A stretch of 64,000 nt of DNA, from assembly GCA_917880885.1 (NCBI GenBank), contig OU862919.1, forward strand, positions 11,674,001-11,738,000, in the 5' to 3' direction. Position numbers and translations under genes: made by a program. Source of the stretch: Limnephilus marmoratus. Its lineage: Eukaryota > Arthropoda > Insecta > Trichoptera > Limnephilidae. The notes beneath the pieces were generated by a model. It was not told where the DNA came from. It was given only the letters and a program-made list of their open reading frames with translations, and made no database searches. Positions 1 through 11,351 of this stretch are shown here, piece by piece; positions within the stretch are counted from its first letter, which is position 1, and each line of letters starts with the position of its first letter.

Positions 1-1559
1 CACACAATACACCGCTCTAATAATGAAATTTTACCATCAATCGTATAAAGCTGATATTGTGATGAAGCCCTTTATTTAAAGACAGGATATATTGTACCTA
101 CTAAATCATTGTCCCATCAGCACAGGTGCCAATAATAAATTGTTGGTGATTCTTTTGTACTCTACCTTTTACTCATTCTTGTTCGTCATTCACTTATGCA
201 TATTTACGAGTAGCTAATTATTACTGATATTATTTTTGTTATAATTTTTGTAATTTAAATCATCCATTTATATAAATTTTTGGCCATAATGCCTGTTTTA
301 TGTACTTAAATAAAAAAAAAAATAAAAAAATAAATCTCGGGTCTTGGAGAGGTCCGTATTAAACTATGGCGGGAAGACGAGGGTCGATAGTTTATTCATG
401 AATTGAATATTTTATAAAATAACCTGTAGGAGAAACGACTGTTTCCGTGCTGACGATATCGTATATGAATGGGTTTTCCACTGTTGTTCGACGCTTGCTG
501 GGACATCGATTCGTAGAGAATCAACATTGCTAGTTTTTTAGAACAGACTCCACTGTAAAACCTGTGAAAAAGACAATTTTCAACATCATCCGTTAGTTTA
601 CTATATTATTTATGATCTGATTTATCTACACAAAGGTAGGGCCTTTGGGGTTCTAAATCTAATTACTCCATCTTGTTATTTACCTGATAAATAATGTAAA
701 TCTCAAACACAAACTCACACATGCATAGGCATAGCCAACTTGTTTATCTACGCGTCTTGGCATTATCTACTGCGGACAGATACTAACTAATATTTCTACA
801 ATATAATAACAAACTTTCTGCCTATTATGATTTTTTTTTCTTCTTTTCTTTTGATTTTGATCACTTTGAATTGAATGTTTTGTCGATTAATTTTGAACTA
901 TCGTATATTTTATTGACCGAAACACATTCCTAGAACAATAAACTATGTACCAAAACAACATTACTTGCGTTAATTTTGTAAATTGATAGGTTTTACGATG
1001 TTTTCGTCAAGTAACACGCATCGACTTTGACAGAGAATCGCGGCAAATTGGACATTTTGATGCCACAGATAAAAATATTCTGGGGTTGCCAGGTGAATGA
1101 AATTTTTGCCTATCTTATGGGTAATTGTTGGCGCAAGCGATTCTGACCTGTCCTTTATACAAATTCTGTACATAGAAGGGTCAAAATCGCAGACAAACAT
1201 ATTTTTTTCGAAATATTTTTTGCGCGCAAACCGCGCGCATCCGCGCGTCTCCGGCAAATAAGAGGTTGTTATTAAAATAAAATAAAATTTCTGGAACAGG
1301 CTCAGAATAGTGAGGTGTTTTATACCAAAAAATGTATTTGCATGTAACATTATTTGTTTAATTTTGCGTGTAAAACTAATTGCGTTACTTTTTTGCCATT
1401 ATCCGTTAGCAAAAATATTTTAAGGTGGAATTTTTTTATTAACTATATTCAGTGTGCTACGAACAATGAATCTTTATTTAGACAATCACCTTTCTCTGTG
1501 TACAGCTTTGAATGAGTTCCGATTTTGAAAAATAAGATCGACAAAAATTAGGTACTTAA
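1..1559. other. Intergenic, no gene seen
   Basis: AT-rich unique-looking DNA. Both strands contain only short open frames without recognisable domains; the longest, about 126 codons on the minus strand near 970-1350, looks like chance. No tRNA, SINE or terminal repeat is visible before about 1560. Confidence 0.6.
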
Positions 1560-1640
1560 AAATAATGACCTAGTTGGATAAGACGTATATCCCGGCAAGA
1601 CAAGAAATTTTGGGTTTGAGTCCCAGTTGCGACCGTTACC
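1560..1640 (+). repeat. tRNA-like SINE head (degenerate)
   Basis: An A-box-like stretch (GACCTAGTTGGATAAG) is followed about 35 bases later by a B-box-like GGTTTGAGTCC, the spacing of a pol III type 2 promoter. The arms do not form a clean cloverleaf, so this is a tRNA-derived SINE head or tRNA pseudogene. The B box resembles that of the SINE-A copies at 2338 and 21646, but the body downstream differs. Confidence 0.45.
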
Positions 1641-1742
1641 TTTTTATTTGTATTTTTTTTGTATCTCGTTCTATTTCACATTTCGTTTTGATTTATTAGT
1701 ACTATCTTCTTCTTCAATATAATTCTTTTTGTGCTTATTTTA

Positions 1743-2165
1743 TGGGTGTGGGTAACGCCTTCCCGGGAACCATTTATTGGACAACCAACACCTCTGCCAT
1801 AAGTCACCTCAAGTGGGTCGCTACGTTTGGTGACTTAGAAGGGGTGCCCGGATTCATGGGGTGAGGTTTATTCAGATCTTGGCGGCAGCTTGTCTGCTGC
1901 ATGGCAGGCCGGATCGGGAGAGACTGGTTGAGGAAGATCTTTTGATCTCGCAACTTTGACTTGCAACGCAGTGGTAGGGATGGATTCTTAAGTCCGTCAC
2001 CCCTGAACACGTTTACCCCAGATTCCTAAATACCCCTCACACATTTTTTCCTTACCATATTAACTTCCTCTACTTACTTTCCCTAAAAATATCCTCCATA
2101 CAGCATCCCCAAAGATGACATAGGCCCTGAGAGGAACTATAATGAGCTAATGTAAAAAAAAAAAA
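1743..2165 (+). mobile_element. SINE-T, near full-length copy
   Basis: A non-autonomous element of about 0.42 kb ending in poly(A). Its first 120 bases (with CCAACACCTCTGCCATA and CGCTACGTTTGGTGACTTAG) recur at 33988-34103 and, inverted, at 63180-63315. Its last 60 bases (AAAGATGACATAGGCCCTGA onward) match the 3' tail of LINE-R at 16941-17010 and 34104-34170. I see no clear tRNA or 5S promoter in the head. It could be a SINE or an internally deleted LINE; the shared tail implies mobilisation by LINE-R. Confidence 0.75.
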
Positions 2166-2337
2166 TTATGTACCAAAGGAACCAAAGATTCCTTCTCATT
2201 TTCATCATGATGATTATTTTTAAAACTAATAAATATAAAGATAGCTGCCAATAATATGTGCATTAAGAAAATGAAGATAATGTTGGTAGTGCTTAATCGA
2301 AGTATGATACAGTTAAAAGTGACGGAATTGGATATAG

Positions 2338-2483
2338 ACACCTTAGCTCAGTTGGTAGAGCTGTTGCCATGTAAGCAGAAGATCCTGGGTTCGAGTCCCA
2401 AAGGTACCAATATCTTTTTCTGATTTTTCTGTCTTCAGATTTTCGATTGAGTTTCGCTAATATTATTTTCATTTAATTAAATA
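2338..2483 (+). mobile_element. SINE-A copy (tRNA-derived)
   Basis: A tRNA-like head has A box TTAGCTCAGTTGGTAGAG and B box GGTTCGAGTCCC. It is followed by a body starting CCAATATCTTTTTCTGATTT and ending near TTCATTTAATTAAAT. The acceptor arms mispair at two positions and the T-stem at one, so it is not an intact tRNA gene. The same body follows related heads at 2601-2740 and 21646-21789, which defines a family. Confidence 0.8.
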
Positions 2484-2600
2484 TTGTAATTTTTACTCAC
2501 AAAGTTAAAAATAAATATTCATCCTACACTTGCAAAAAAGTCAATAGATGTCGCATATTAAAAATAAAATTGATAAACATTTATAAAGACACTATCTACA

Positions 2601-2740
2601 TAGCATTTAGTTCGGGTTTGAATCTGAATGAAAGCAGAAGGTCCTGTGTTCGAGTCCCAATATCGAGCCAATATCTTTTTCTGATTTTTTTTTGTGTCTA
2701 GATTTTGAGTTTCGATAATATTGTATTCATTTAATTAAAT
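2601..2740 (+). mobile_element. SINE-A copy, degenerate
   Basis: The B box (GTTCGAGTCCCA) and body (CCAATATCTTTTTCTGATTT through CATTTAATTAAAT) match the copy 260 bases upstream, but the A-box half is badly eroded. It is probably an older independent insertion in the same orientation. Confidence 0.7.
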
Positions 2741-3236
2741 AATAAATAAATGTTTTCTTTCGTGAAATCCGCGAAAATCTTAAGAGTAGTAGGCGTGAAT
2801 GTACTTTACGGTGACAAAGTACAGGTAAAGGTGGATTTCCTTCCATCCTTCGTTTATCGCCATTCTATTAATCCAGGTAGAAAATAAATCCAATAAGCAT
2901 TTTATCCGGGATACTTGCGGTGTACGTGTGTAATACATCACAAACAGCGAGTGTACCTGTGAATACGAAAGGGAATTGAAATCAATATCGTCAATTCTGT
3001 AAATACGAATAAGAAATGAACCATGAAAATTACAAGAATTTTTCCAGCTAGCAAGAAAATTGTTGTATGTACACATAAACAAAGACAGTAGTACGGCACG
3101 TATGATTTTTGTGAGCGCATATTGCGTAAAACAAAAGCTGTTAATGGCTATTAGAATTATGTATTGAAAACAAAATAATGATCACATTTCGCGGAGATCT
3201 TACTTTCCTAAAACAACTATGGTCAACTTTATGTAT
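2741..3236. other. Intergenic, no gene seen
   Basis: AT-rich sequence with short overlapping minus-strand frames (60-100 codons) that lack recognisable motifs. No RNA gene or repeat recognised. Confidence 0.5.
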
Positions 3237-3989
3237 TGTGGCGGTCCCGACAGGGGGGCCTCACTTACCTTTGCAGGCGGCTAGCTCATATCGTCGGTGA
3301 GCATGAGGTCTCTCCACCTCAAGGTGGTAGGTAGCTAAATTAAGAGGTATAAAGGTATTTACCAACTCACCCACGTGTAATCTCATCAAATGAAAGATGA
3401 AACTGGATAAAACATAGCTATATTATCTATTAAACACGAATACAACAGTTTGCAAAATACATATCGGACACAAACAACACAATGCCTGGCTAGGTAATTC
3501 CTAACAAAGAAATCTCTCTCAAAATCCTCCCTGGGACTGGGAATGCGATTAGTGTTACCCGTAAATACTATAAAGGACACATTATAAACAGAGGGGAGAT
3601 CGACTTACAGCTGGTTGTCAGGGGGCAGGAAACCAGGAGGCAGGCCATGGTCAGAGTAGACAGTTCCATCACTCTACACGGTGGTGTCAACTCAACATAG
3701 AGTCTCACACCTGCAACCCGTAATTACTGAGTTCAAATCGAGTTCGATAGTTTAGTCGCGACAGCCATTGCTTCGGCGTATCGAGAGCGGCAAAGCGAGC
3801 GCGCGGTCGACGTGACCTTCCCGTACCGGGTGTAGCTTTTCTCTCCGGGGAGTGCGGGTGGAGGTGCGCTGTGCTCCCTTTAGCTAGCGGGGAGAAGGGA
3901 ACGCTACCGTTAGCGAGTAGGATGTCGGCCAAGGGACTACTTTACGATTACTCCGCACACCGTTCTCCCGCTTAATGCGTATCGTAACA
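3237..3989. mobile_element. Candidate solo LTR
   Basis: The segment begins TGTGGCGGTCCC, ends CGTATCGTAACA (TG...CA rule) and is flanked on both sides by GTAT, a possible 4-bp target duplication. Its right half (about 3600-3970) is much more GC-rich than its surroundings, like an LTR regulatory region. No second LTR or internal coding region is present, so a solo LTR left by recombination fits. A short duplication can arise by chance; orientation cannot be decided. A 75-codon minus-strand frame inside it is not recognisable. Confidence 0.45.
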
Positions 3990-4054
3990 GTATATTCTAC
4001 AAATTTTTACGTGAACATTGTCAAATTTGTAACAAACGTACACAAATGTAACAC

Positions 4055-4100
4055 GAACAAATAATAAACACCTCAGCACTGTGGAGGTGTTTATTTGTTC
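4055..4100. repeat. Imperfect palindrome
   Basis: GAACAAATAATAAACACCTC is followed after 8 bases by GAGGTGTTTATTTGTTC, giving a strong stem-loop. The inner part resembles the stem-loop in the LINE-1 3' UTR at 36991-37024 (CACCTCAGCAC), so it may be a LINE tail relic. Confidence 0.55.
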
Positions 4101-4953
4101 TATGTGAACATTTATTTTTACGAGTGTGAATGTACCTAGCTATTATGTTAATATTGTTGTTGTGTGGTTTTATGTATCTTTATTTTCTACCTGTCATTTT
4201 ATATTTGAATTCATCTGATTCATTTCCGTCCATGACCTCTTTTACTTTCAAATTATCGTCTGTGTTGCATTTTATCTTAAATTTTTTGTGTCATTTTATC
4301 TGTGCTTTTACTAGAAAAATATGTCAAATCATTCTGAAACTGCTATCATCATATTCCTTGCGAAAACTCGATCATTCCATTTTTAAAAGCCTTACAGGCA
4401 GCTTCAAAGTTCATTTCACATTTTAAGATGACCTGAACCTTTTATACGCAATCAACCTACGAGTATAGACCGGTAATTTCAACACAAGTGCTTAAATGTC
4501 ATTCCAAACGTAACCTCAATCATTAACCGTGTGAGCAACCCCCTTTTAAAGAAGCTACAAATTGAAGCTCATGGAGATCTTCAGAGACCACCAAGAAACC
4601 ACGCACAAATATTATAGCCCAGCAACTTTATACATCACAGCACAGGTTTTTTCGCTCGAGGTCACAAACTTGGATTATTCATTAGGCCAATATCATAAAC
4701 AAGTCTGCAAAAAATCAGAACTACCGGATTTAACGCATACTACCCCATACTTTCAGGACAAAGTTACTGGATTAATATGCGGACGAAAATATTTTAAAAC
4801 ATTGCAAAATTCGATGTAAATCGATTAAATCCGTAATTTGATTACACATATTCAAAGTCTAAGTGAGTAGAATACACAAAGAAACTATCTTTAGTATGGT
4901 GAATACTCTTATTATCGCTCCGATGAAAGAATAGCATGAATCTTTAATGTGAG
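4101..4953. other. Intergenic, no gene seen
   Basis: AT-rich. Two short plus-strand frames (98 codons at 4130-4426 and 85 at 4562-4819) have no recognisable domain and low-complexity composition. I do not call genes here. Confidence 0.5.
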
Positions 4954-5212
4954 TACTACACACGAGCCCCAACTGCTCCCAACCGTCTGCAACATCCCCA
5001 ATTGAAGTATTTTGTGACACTGAAAGTAGGGAAGTGGAAGAAGGTAGGAAAGAGAAAGGTGAGGAAATATCTGGCTATTCAGATTTGGTTATGAAACACG
5101 GCTAAAGTCATTTAAAGCAACAATTCAATTCTGAATGGTGGTTTTTCACCGAGACGCTACTGAATGTGTCTACCATTCTGGTGCGTGCGGCTAATAAACT
5201 TTTTTTTTTAAT
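4954..5212 (-). mobile_element. SINE-B body, antisense copy
   Basis: Read on the minus strand it contains the SINE-B body landmarks ACCACCATTCAGAATTGAA, TGACTTTAGCCGTGTTT, TCTGAATAGCCAGAT and the pyrimidine-rich stretch before CAATTGGGGATG. These recur in order at 53602-54990 and 59105-59440. The tRNA-like head is missing or unrecognisable, so the copy is 5'-truncated or diverged. Confidence 0.65.
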
Positions 5213-6199
5213 TGTTCATTATTCATTGCATTTTATGGTTGCATTATTTGTGGATTTTTCGACCACCATGCTAGGCTGATGCCCGATGCCCGTATTATGG
5301 TATTCGATTTTACGAATAGTGCAGTTACAATCTAGAAGCCATAATGTAAGAGAACATAAAGGATTATAAAATAATAAAATCAAAAATATGAATTAAGTAT
5401 TAAAGAATAGAAATTTGTATAAAATAACGTAAATAGAGAAGGATAAAAGAACATAAAAATCATAGTAAGTATATGAAGAAATATAAAAATATGCATTTTA
5501 GAAATATCTAGAATCACTGTAAGTACTATAATGCGATCTAGGTGCGATTCTCGATAGTAAGTTACAACAAATAAAGCAGCTAAAATACTTGGTTTCTTCG
5601 TAAGAAATACGATAGAATTCACAAACACCGTAACACTTTGCTTATGTACCTACGTAGCCATCGAGAGTTTGCGTCAACTATGTGGACTCCATTTTATGCA
5701 GTACGTACATATAAACAAAATTGAATCGACTCAGAAAAAAAATCATAAAATACCTTTCTTATAAATCGCACAATCGATTTAATAATTATCTTGATACAAC
5801 AAAAATTTTCAAAATAGATGCATACGCAGACAATTCTCTGTAAATAACATAACTGACTGTCCTGAATTATTGAACAGAATATTAGATCAATGAACAGAAT
5901 AGATTTAAAAGTACCTATACGGCACACACGTTTTTAATGAAAAACACTGTAAAACAAATTCAAACCAAAATGCTTGCCTTATAGTGTAGACTCTGTTCAA
6001 CATATGATAACACATACCTATATCGACCGTCAAAAAATACTAACGACTTTCCTCTTCACTTCTTATTCACGTATCCACTGTCTTCAGTCAACAGATGGTT
6101 ATGTAATGCTATAATCTCCCCGGCTCCTAGGTTAGATTAGTTGGATAGGATTCTGGTGCGGAAATCACAAAATAGTATATGTTTTAGTACTTTATTTTA
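5213..6199. other. Intergenic, no gene seen
   Basis: AT-rich, with short minus-strand frames of 77-82 codons rich in hydrophobic residues, as expected from A/T bias. No repeat boundary or RNA gene recognised. Confidence 0.5.
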
Positions 6200-6207
6200 G
6201 CTAACAC

Positions 6208-6943
6208 CATAGACATATGAATATTAATAGACCAGAACATAAAGGTGAGGGGAAGAAACCAACTACAGCAGGGCGCAGAGCGGGAAGATGAATTCGGTGA
6301 TATGTGATTCGTCAATAACTCAATCTGAGAGTATATGGGCATCTCGCATTATAATTTCACAATTTAGTTCTTAAAAGTAAACTCTGATCTTCAATGAATA
6401 GACCTTTTTACATGGGAGCGCGAATTGCTCGCCGCGAAATGAACAAATTTACAAATTCCAAATACAGCAAAGTAAAGTTCGCCTATTTTCATAGTCCAAT
6501 ATTTTGTTGACGTATTTAGTTAAGACACTTTTACAAATGTTTCATAATTTACTTACCCCACAAAACAGCGACGAGCACACGCCACGTGTCTCAAGTGATA
6601 GTGTGTGTTACAAAAACGACCATACTATGTGATCTGAATAAGCTTACAATAAAGTAAAATAATGCTTTCCTATGGAATTTAATACGTCAATTGGGTTTAT
6701 TCTCTTTTTCACTTCTATTTTTACACGTTTTCAAAACACAAGCCACTATTTTTGCCGTGTTATTTCGTAAAATGCACCGATGAGTGCTCGACGCTGGCTC
6801 GCAGAAGAATGATAACATCACATTTGTAGATTCACGCGAAGCCATACTCGATCCCAGCCGGTTCCAATGGAACCGGTATGGGGAGGGGGAAATAATACGC
6901 TTTTATCGCTTAGGGCAGGTCTATTAATATTCATATGTCTATG
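6208..6943. mobile_element. hAT-type miniature element, 736 bp
   Basis: Terminal inverted repeats start CATAGACATATGAATATT, continuing to about 26 bases, at both ends. An exact 8-bp duplication GCTAACAC flanks it (6200-6207 and 6944-6951). Eight-base duplications with short inverted repeats are typical of hAT elements. There is no transposase frame, so it is non-autonomous. A shorter, inverted relative with its own 8-bp duplication lies at 53048-53514. Confidence 0.85.
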
Positions 6944-6951
6944 GCTAACAC

Positions 6952-8060
6952 TATTAATATAAAAAAAATATTCATTAATTTCAATGTGTGAACCAAAATC
7001 TGTACCAATTTTGTCACTAATTAATTATAGGTTGCCATCGTGGAAGTCCCTGAAAGTTTGTAGCCCCGAGTGTTTGCCATCGTTTGGTGAATTCCGGGAA
7101 TACCCGGTCCTACCTGTTGAATGCCCGGGGGAAGGTACCACCAGCCGCCTTCTCCCCTATACACCTACACTACCCATACAATAATTCAGGTGGAACACTT
7201 CCAATGACATAAAATTCAGCCATACTGCTGAATGCGATACTTTTGTAAAATAAAATAACATGTTTTCAGAGTGTGTTAAAGATCTTTAGGTTGTGATTTT
7301 GGTTTGAAAAAAGAAATATTTTAGGTGCTCCAATTAAATACTGCCACCTCTAGTCATTTTATATTCGATTTGTTGCTAATAGTAAAAAATCTCCAACTCT
7401 GTTATTTGAATCTGGCAACATCAACTCCATTAGTTTTCGCTAATAATTCTTCTGGAATGCACTTTTGTTACCACATTGCTTCGTGTTCTCCAATTTATCT
7501 AATTATAAACTTAAAAAAACATGCTTTTTCTGTTAGACGTTATGACCGCACAAATGTAAACAAATCGCAGGCAGCGCCTCTATTTTTGTATTTTACAACT
7601 ATTATATTATCGATATGCCCAGCTACTCGTACCTATTTAATGATTGGCCTGAGACATGCATAAATATGTACTAGCTTTTGCGCCCGGCTTCGCTAGCATA
7701 GTATTGGAAGGGGTTTCCCGCTCTGCCTCCTCCACCTTCCCTAAGCAAAGCATAGCATGACGTGGAAAGTAGTGCTGTTATAATTTGCAAACCATTTAGA
7801 TGTAAGTGGCTGTTCTTTAAATGTCTTAAAACTATTATTAAAGAGTCACCTGCCTAAATGCTGATTTGGCAACTAAATTGGACTGTGAATAATATTATTT
7901 TGTACAATAATAAAATAAAAATAAAAAATCTTGGTAGTTGTGAAATAGTGTTTCAAAATAATGTGTTGTAAAAGAGATTATTTCTAAACTTCAATAGACA
8001 GAAACAAATAAAATTAATCACAAAAACCATAAATTTGTAAATAAGAGTTTTGTGGTTTTG
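6952..8060. other. Intergenic with repeat scraps
   Basis: A moderately GC-rich patch at 7020-7180 has no recognised identity. Near 7665 the sequence ACTAGCTTTTGCGCCCGGCT resembles the terminus of the family at 9881, 52165 and 58850, suggesting a fragment. A frame of 112 codons at 7325-7663 shows no domain. Confidence 0.4.
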
Positions 8061-8092
8061 ACAGATGGTGTAAGATATGTTACACCATCTGT
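8061..8092. repeat. Perfect 13-bp inverted repeat
   Basis: ACAGATGGTGTAA and its exact complement are separated by 6 bases; outer bases (GTGGT...ACCAC) extend the pairing. There is no T-run to suggest a terminator. It may be a foldback remnant. Confidence 0.6.
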
Positions 8093-9870
8093 TACCACCA
8101 ATTTTATATAAACACTGGAATTTCCGGTATGTCTTCCAAGAATCGTGAACTTAATGTTTTCTGAGGAGTGACCGCTAAAACACGTTTTCTGTAATTTATA
8201 TCTAGTTTTTTTTAAAGAATTTCTTTTATTTATTTAAAAATGAGTATTCGATTTATAAAGAAACGGCTTATTAATAGACGTGTTCTGCTGTGTAATTATT
8301 ATTGTGATTGACCGCTGTTTCACCTTCTGAAGGCATTATCAAACCATGGGGAAGCCACTTACAGCTGATATTTTTGTATTACTTACCGTATTGTAACAAA
8401 CGATCTAATTGTTTCCGAGCTTATATTGATTAGTTCTTAGATATCGAATACTTTCTCATTCCCGCATCGCTTCGTCTCTTATTAATTAGAGGGACGATGC
8501 TATTGGTTAATTTTCGGAGGTAATCTCTGGAAGGGATGTCACAGCTGGGATGATCGATGTAAGGTCATGTATTAGCTATAGAAAGTCAAGTTTGCTTCCC
8601 GGTTCTAACCGCGCATCTTCACATAAAATCTCTGGCTGGACTTAATCAAAGAGACGCGTTTGTAAATCATCGACTTCGGATTTCAGCTAACCTAGAAAGA
8701 ATAGACTCGTTGTAACCTTTTTAAAGGGTTAAACGTTCCTTTGAGGGAACAATTAGGATTCCTTTTTATGTGAACCCATACACGTTCTAGCTATTATTGA
8801 ACCGTGAGATACTAGCAAATTAATTGTATCCGAAATAAAGACTAATTATGTTTACCGTAGAAATTGTGGATTTTTAATTATCCAGTTACAAGATCATTAT
8901 AATCTAACACGTCCTGTGAGTCTTATAATTTCATTACAATACACATCATCTTTTCAGATACTCATTTCCTTAAATTCGTCATTCGATAATTTTGTTGATG
9001 TCCATGAATTTATAGAATAATTTATATATAATAAGCGGGAATCTTACTCCTCAATCTGTATGTTGAGCGATGAGTCATCTTAAGGCGGTACGACGATTCA
9101 TTTTCATTCATTTCATCCATTTAAGATAAGCTATACTTTCATGTAAATCCGAGCCGTTATTTTGCCAATTAAACCCACCATGTCAGGTCAGTTGAGTTTC
9201 AAAAGCCTCTATATCATGAGTGAACTACGAAATGAGTATCAAAATCCCCTATATGTATTCATTATATTTATAAAAATCACTTAAATATTGCTGGAATTAC
9301 ATAAAAACATTAACGCTTTTCGTAATTATATTAGTCCAATTCATTATTTTAAAAAATTGAAATACACTTACTTATTTACGCTAGAGATGTGATAGTTTTG
9401 CGGTTTTCTCAAAATCAATTAAAGTTGATACAGCGAAAAATTACATGACTCATGTAATACATGTATACGGACGGACGAACGAACGCACAGAGCAAATTTG
9501 GTATATTGTTTGTCATGTATGAATTTAGCAGTGTTTCACCCTGTTTATCTCTAGAGTTTTCCTGTCATCATGGTTACCGTGAAATTGGGCTATGCCTTCG
9601 TTATAAAGGAGCTTCAAGGGTCTCAAAATATAAATGCCGCCATATTATATGTTCAGAATTTTATTTCGTGGCCTTTGTTAAGGAACATTTCCCGCGAATC
9701 CACCTCGACATGCGCCAGTATGTAAAAAAAATTACGACGAGAATGACAGATCACCAGACCCGCGATGTATAGAATTACAGGTAGGATATTGGTTTATTCA
9801 CCACATCATTAGATAAAGAAGCACAAAATAAAATGATGGCTCCCTACATCCGCACTTGGTTTAAAAATAT
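8093..9870. other. Intergenic, no gene seen
   Basis: Long AT-rich stretch. The only sizeable frame (103 codons at 9461-9772) has no recognisable motif. No RNA gene or element boundary seen. Confidence 0.5.
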
Positions 9871-9880
9871 ATAAAACTAG

Positions 9881-10637
9881 CTGGTCCCGGCATGCGTTGC
9901 TATGCCATTTAATAAAGAAATTGTTTCTCCCCGAGTGTCCTTTCCCGTTCTTCCCGTTCCCCTTCCGCCTCCCCTTCTTCTCCTGCGTCCTCTTACCCTC
10001 TCGCTTTCCCACTCCGTCACCTCCACCTTCCCTCTCCCCACTCCACTCTCCCCCTTCCCCCGTCCCACGAACCCCCCTCCCTCCTCGCACGTCCCCTTCC
10101 CCTCCCGCGTTCCCCTTCCACCTTCCCCGCCTTCCCTCTTCCCTTTCCCGCATCCCTCGTCCCGTCAACCCTCCTCCCGCGTTCCATATATTCAATCCCA
10201 GTACATTCAGTTATTAAACAGCCCGTGTGCCACCTTTTACAATGTTTATTCAAATTTCCATTTTTCATGTATATTAAATTTGGTACCTAACATAGGTACC
10301 TATTTAAAATATCTAAAATTCTTGATTCGATTTAAACTATTAAGGGAGTACCTATTTTAAATAAATTTATTAAAGATTTTCAAAAATAGAATCCTGATTG
10401 AACAATCAATGTTTTGCAAAATGTGATTCTCAAACACGCGAACTGTCAAACATGCTCATGTTTTCTGAAATTATCCAATTTTCTGCGCAATTTTCTTAAT
10501 TTATCTCTCCGTAAGAACCATCCTCGTACTTCAAGGAATATTCTAAAAAAAGAATTGGCAAAATCGGTTCAGCTGATCTCGAGATTTGCGCTTACCAACA
10601 CATTTAGCGATTCATTTTTATATTATAGATGTTATTG
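9881..10637 (-). mobile_element. Pyrimidine-tract repeat, copy 1
   Basis: The plus strand starts CTAGCTGGTCCCGGCATGCG and carries about 270 bases of nearly pure C/T. It ends in a stretch typical of widespread insect repeats (AAATCGGTTCAGCTGATCTC then TTTTATATTATAGAT). The terminus and C/T tract recur inverted at 52165-52680, and the terminus again at 58850-59101. Open frames across the tract are composition artefacts (proline/serine or glycine/arginine-rich). It is non-coding; a Helitron-like origin is possible but unproven. Confidence 0.65.
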
Positions 10638-10780
10638 GAGATAGAGCTGAAGATTACACAAAAATATGGAAAAGGCATATTTTTGTGATTGCGTTTTTTC
10701 TTGTCTACTGTTTTTTTAAATGTTGTCGTGATTTATTTTTGGGGTATTTATTGTATTGTGTTGCGCTGGCTCATTCTTTA

Positions 10781-10819
10781 GCCAACGTTTTGGACACCGT
10801 TACGGTGTCCCATCATCAG
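10781..10819 (-). other. Hammerhead-like motif (degenerate)
   Basis: On the minus strand CTGATGA is followed by a perfect 8-bp stem (GGACACCG/CGGTGTCC, 3-base loop) and then AAAAC, where a hammerhead needs GAAAC. A possible stem III (CGTTGGC with GCCAGCG) follows. The core G12 equivalent is changed and no clear cleavage triplet is seen, so it is probably inactive. Hammerheads are known in the terminal repeats of Penelope-like elements. Confidence 0.4.
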
Positions 10820-10896
10820 GGCAGATGTGTAAAGTCTGTGCTTATGTATGTAGGTGCGTTAGCCAGCCTGTTGCCAGCTACAATCCGCTATATATG

Positions 10897-11254
10897 GTGT
10901 CCGGAAACTCGTAGTACAAGCGGGAAACTGGTAAATCTACATCACATTCGGAGTCGATTTGTGATATAACTATATAACTATAAATCGGATCCGAAGTTGG
11001 AATTTTTTTGGTTAAATTTTGAAAAAAATTTTCACTAGGGGGTTGATTTCAGCTGTGTAATGTCTTATAAAATGCATCGAAGGGTAAACCAGGCTCAAAA
11101 AATTTTTTAACCCTTTAGATGCCGAAAAAATGGAAAAATATAAAAAAAATAATATTAAAATCGAAATGCTCAGATCGAAAAAAGGAAGTGTTTTGGGTTC
11201 TCTACGTGATGTAGATTCACCAGTTTCCCGCTTGTACTACGAGTTTCCGAACAC
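10897..11254. mobile_element. Inverted-repeat miniature element, 358 bp
   Basis: Ends are inverted repeats of about 50 bases: GTGTCCGGAAACTCGTAGTA on the left matches the complement of the right end (GTGTTCGGAAACTC...). The interior is AT-rich and non-coding. I cannot find a convincing target duplication, so the superfamily is open. It ends about 100 bases from the Copia element. Confidence 0.65.
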
Positions 11255-11351
11255 GTTGTATGTATATTATCCTTTTGTTCGTCATGCTGGGTATTAATAG
11301 CCTCGCCGATAGACGGAAAATCGCTTTGCTGACGACACCATATTAACTTTT

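Noticed and set aside
2338..2412. Intact tRNA gene
   Set aside because: A and B boxes are good, but acceptor pairs 2-71 and 3-70 and T-stem pair 49-65 mismatch, and the sequence runs into a repeat body; it is a SINE head.
4130..4426. 98-codon hydrophobic frame as a membrane protein
   Set aside because: Composition follows local A/T bias; no paralogue, domain or promoter.
9877..10268. Several overlapping Pro/Ser-rich or Gly/Arg-rich open frames
   Set aside because: They arise on both strands from a pure pyrimidine tract inside a repeat; no protein is implied.
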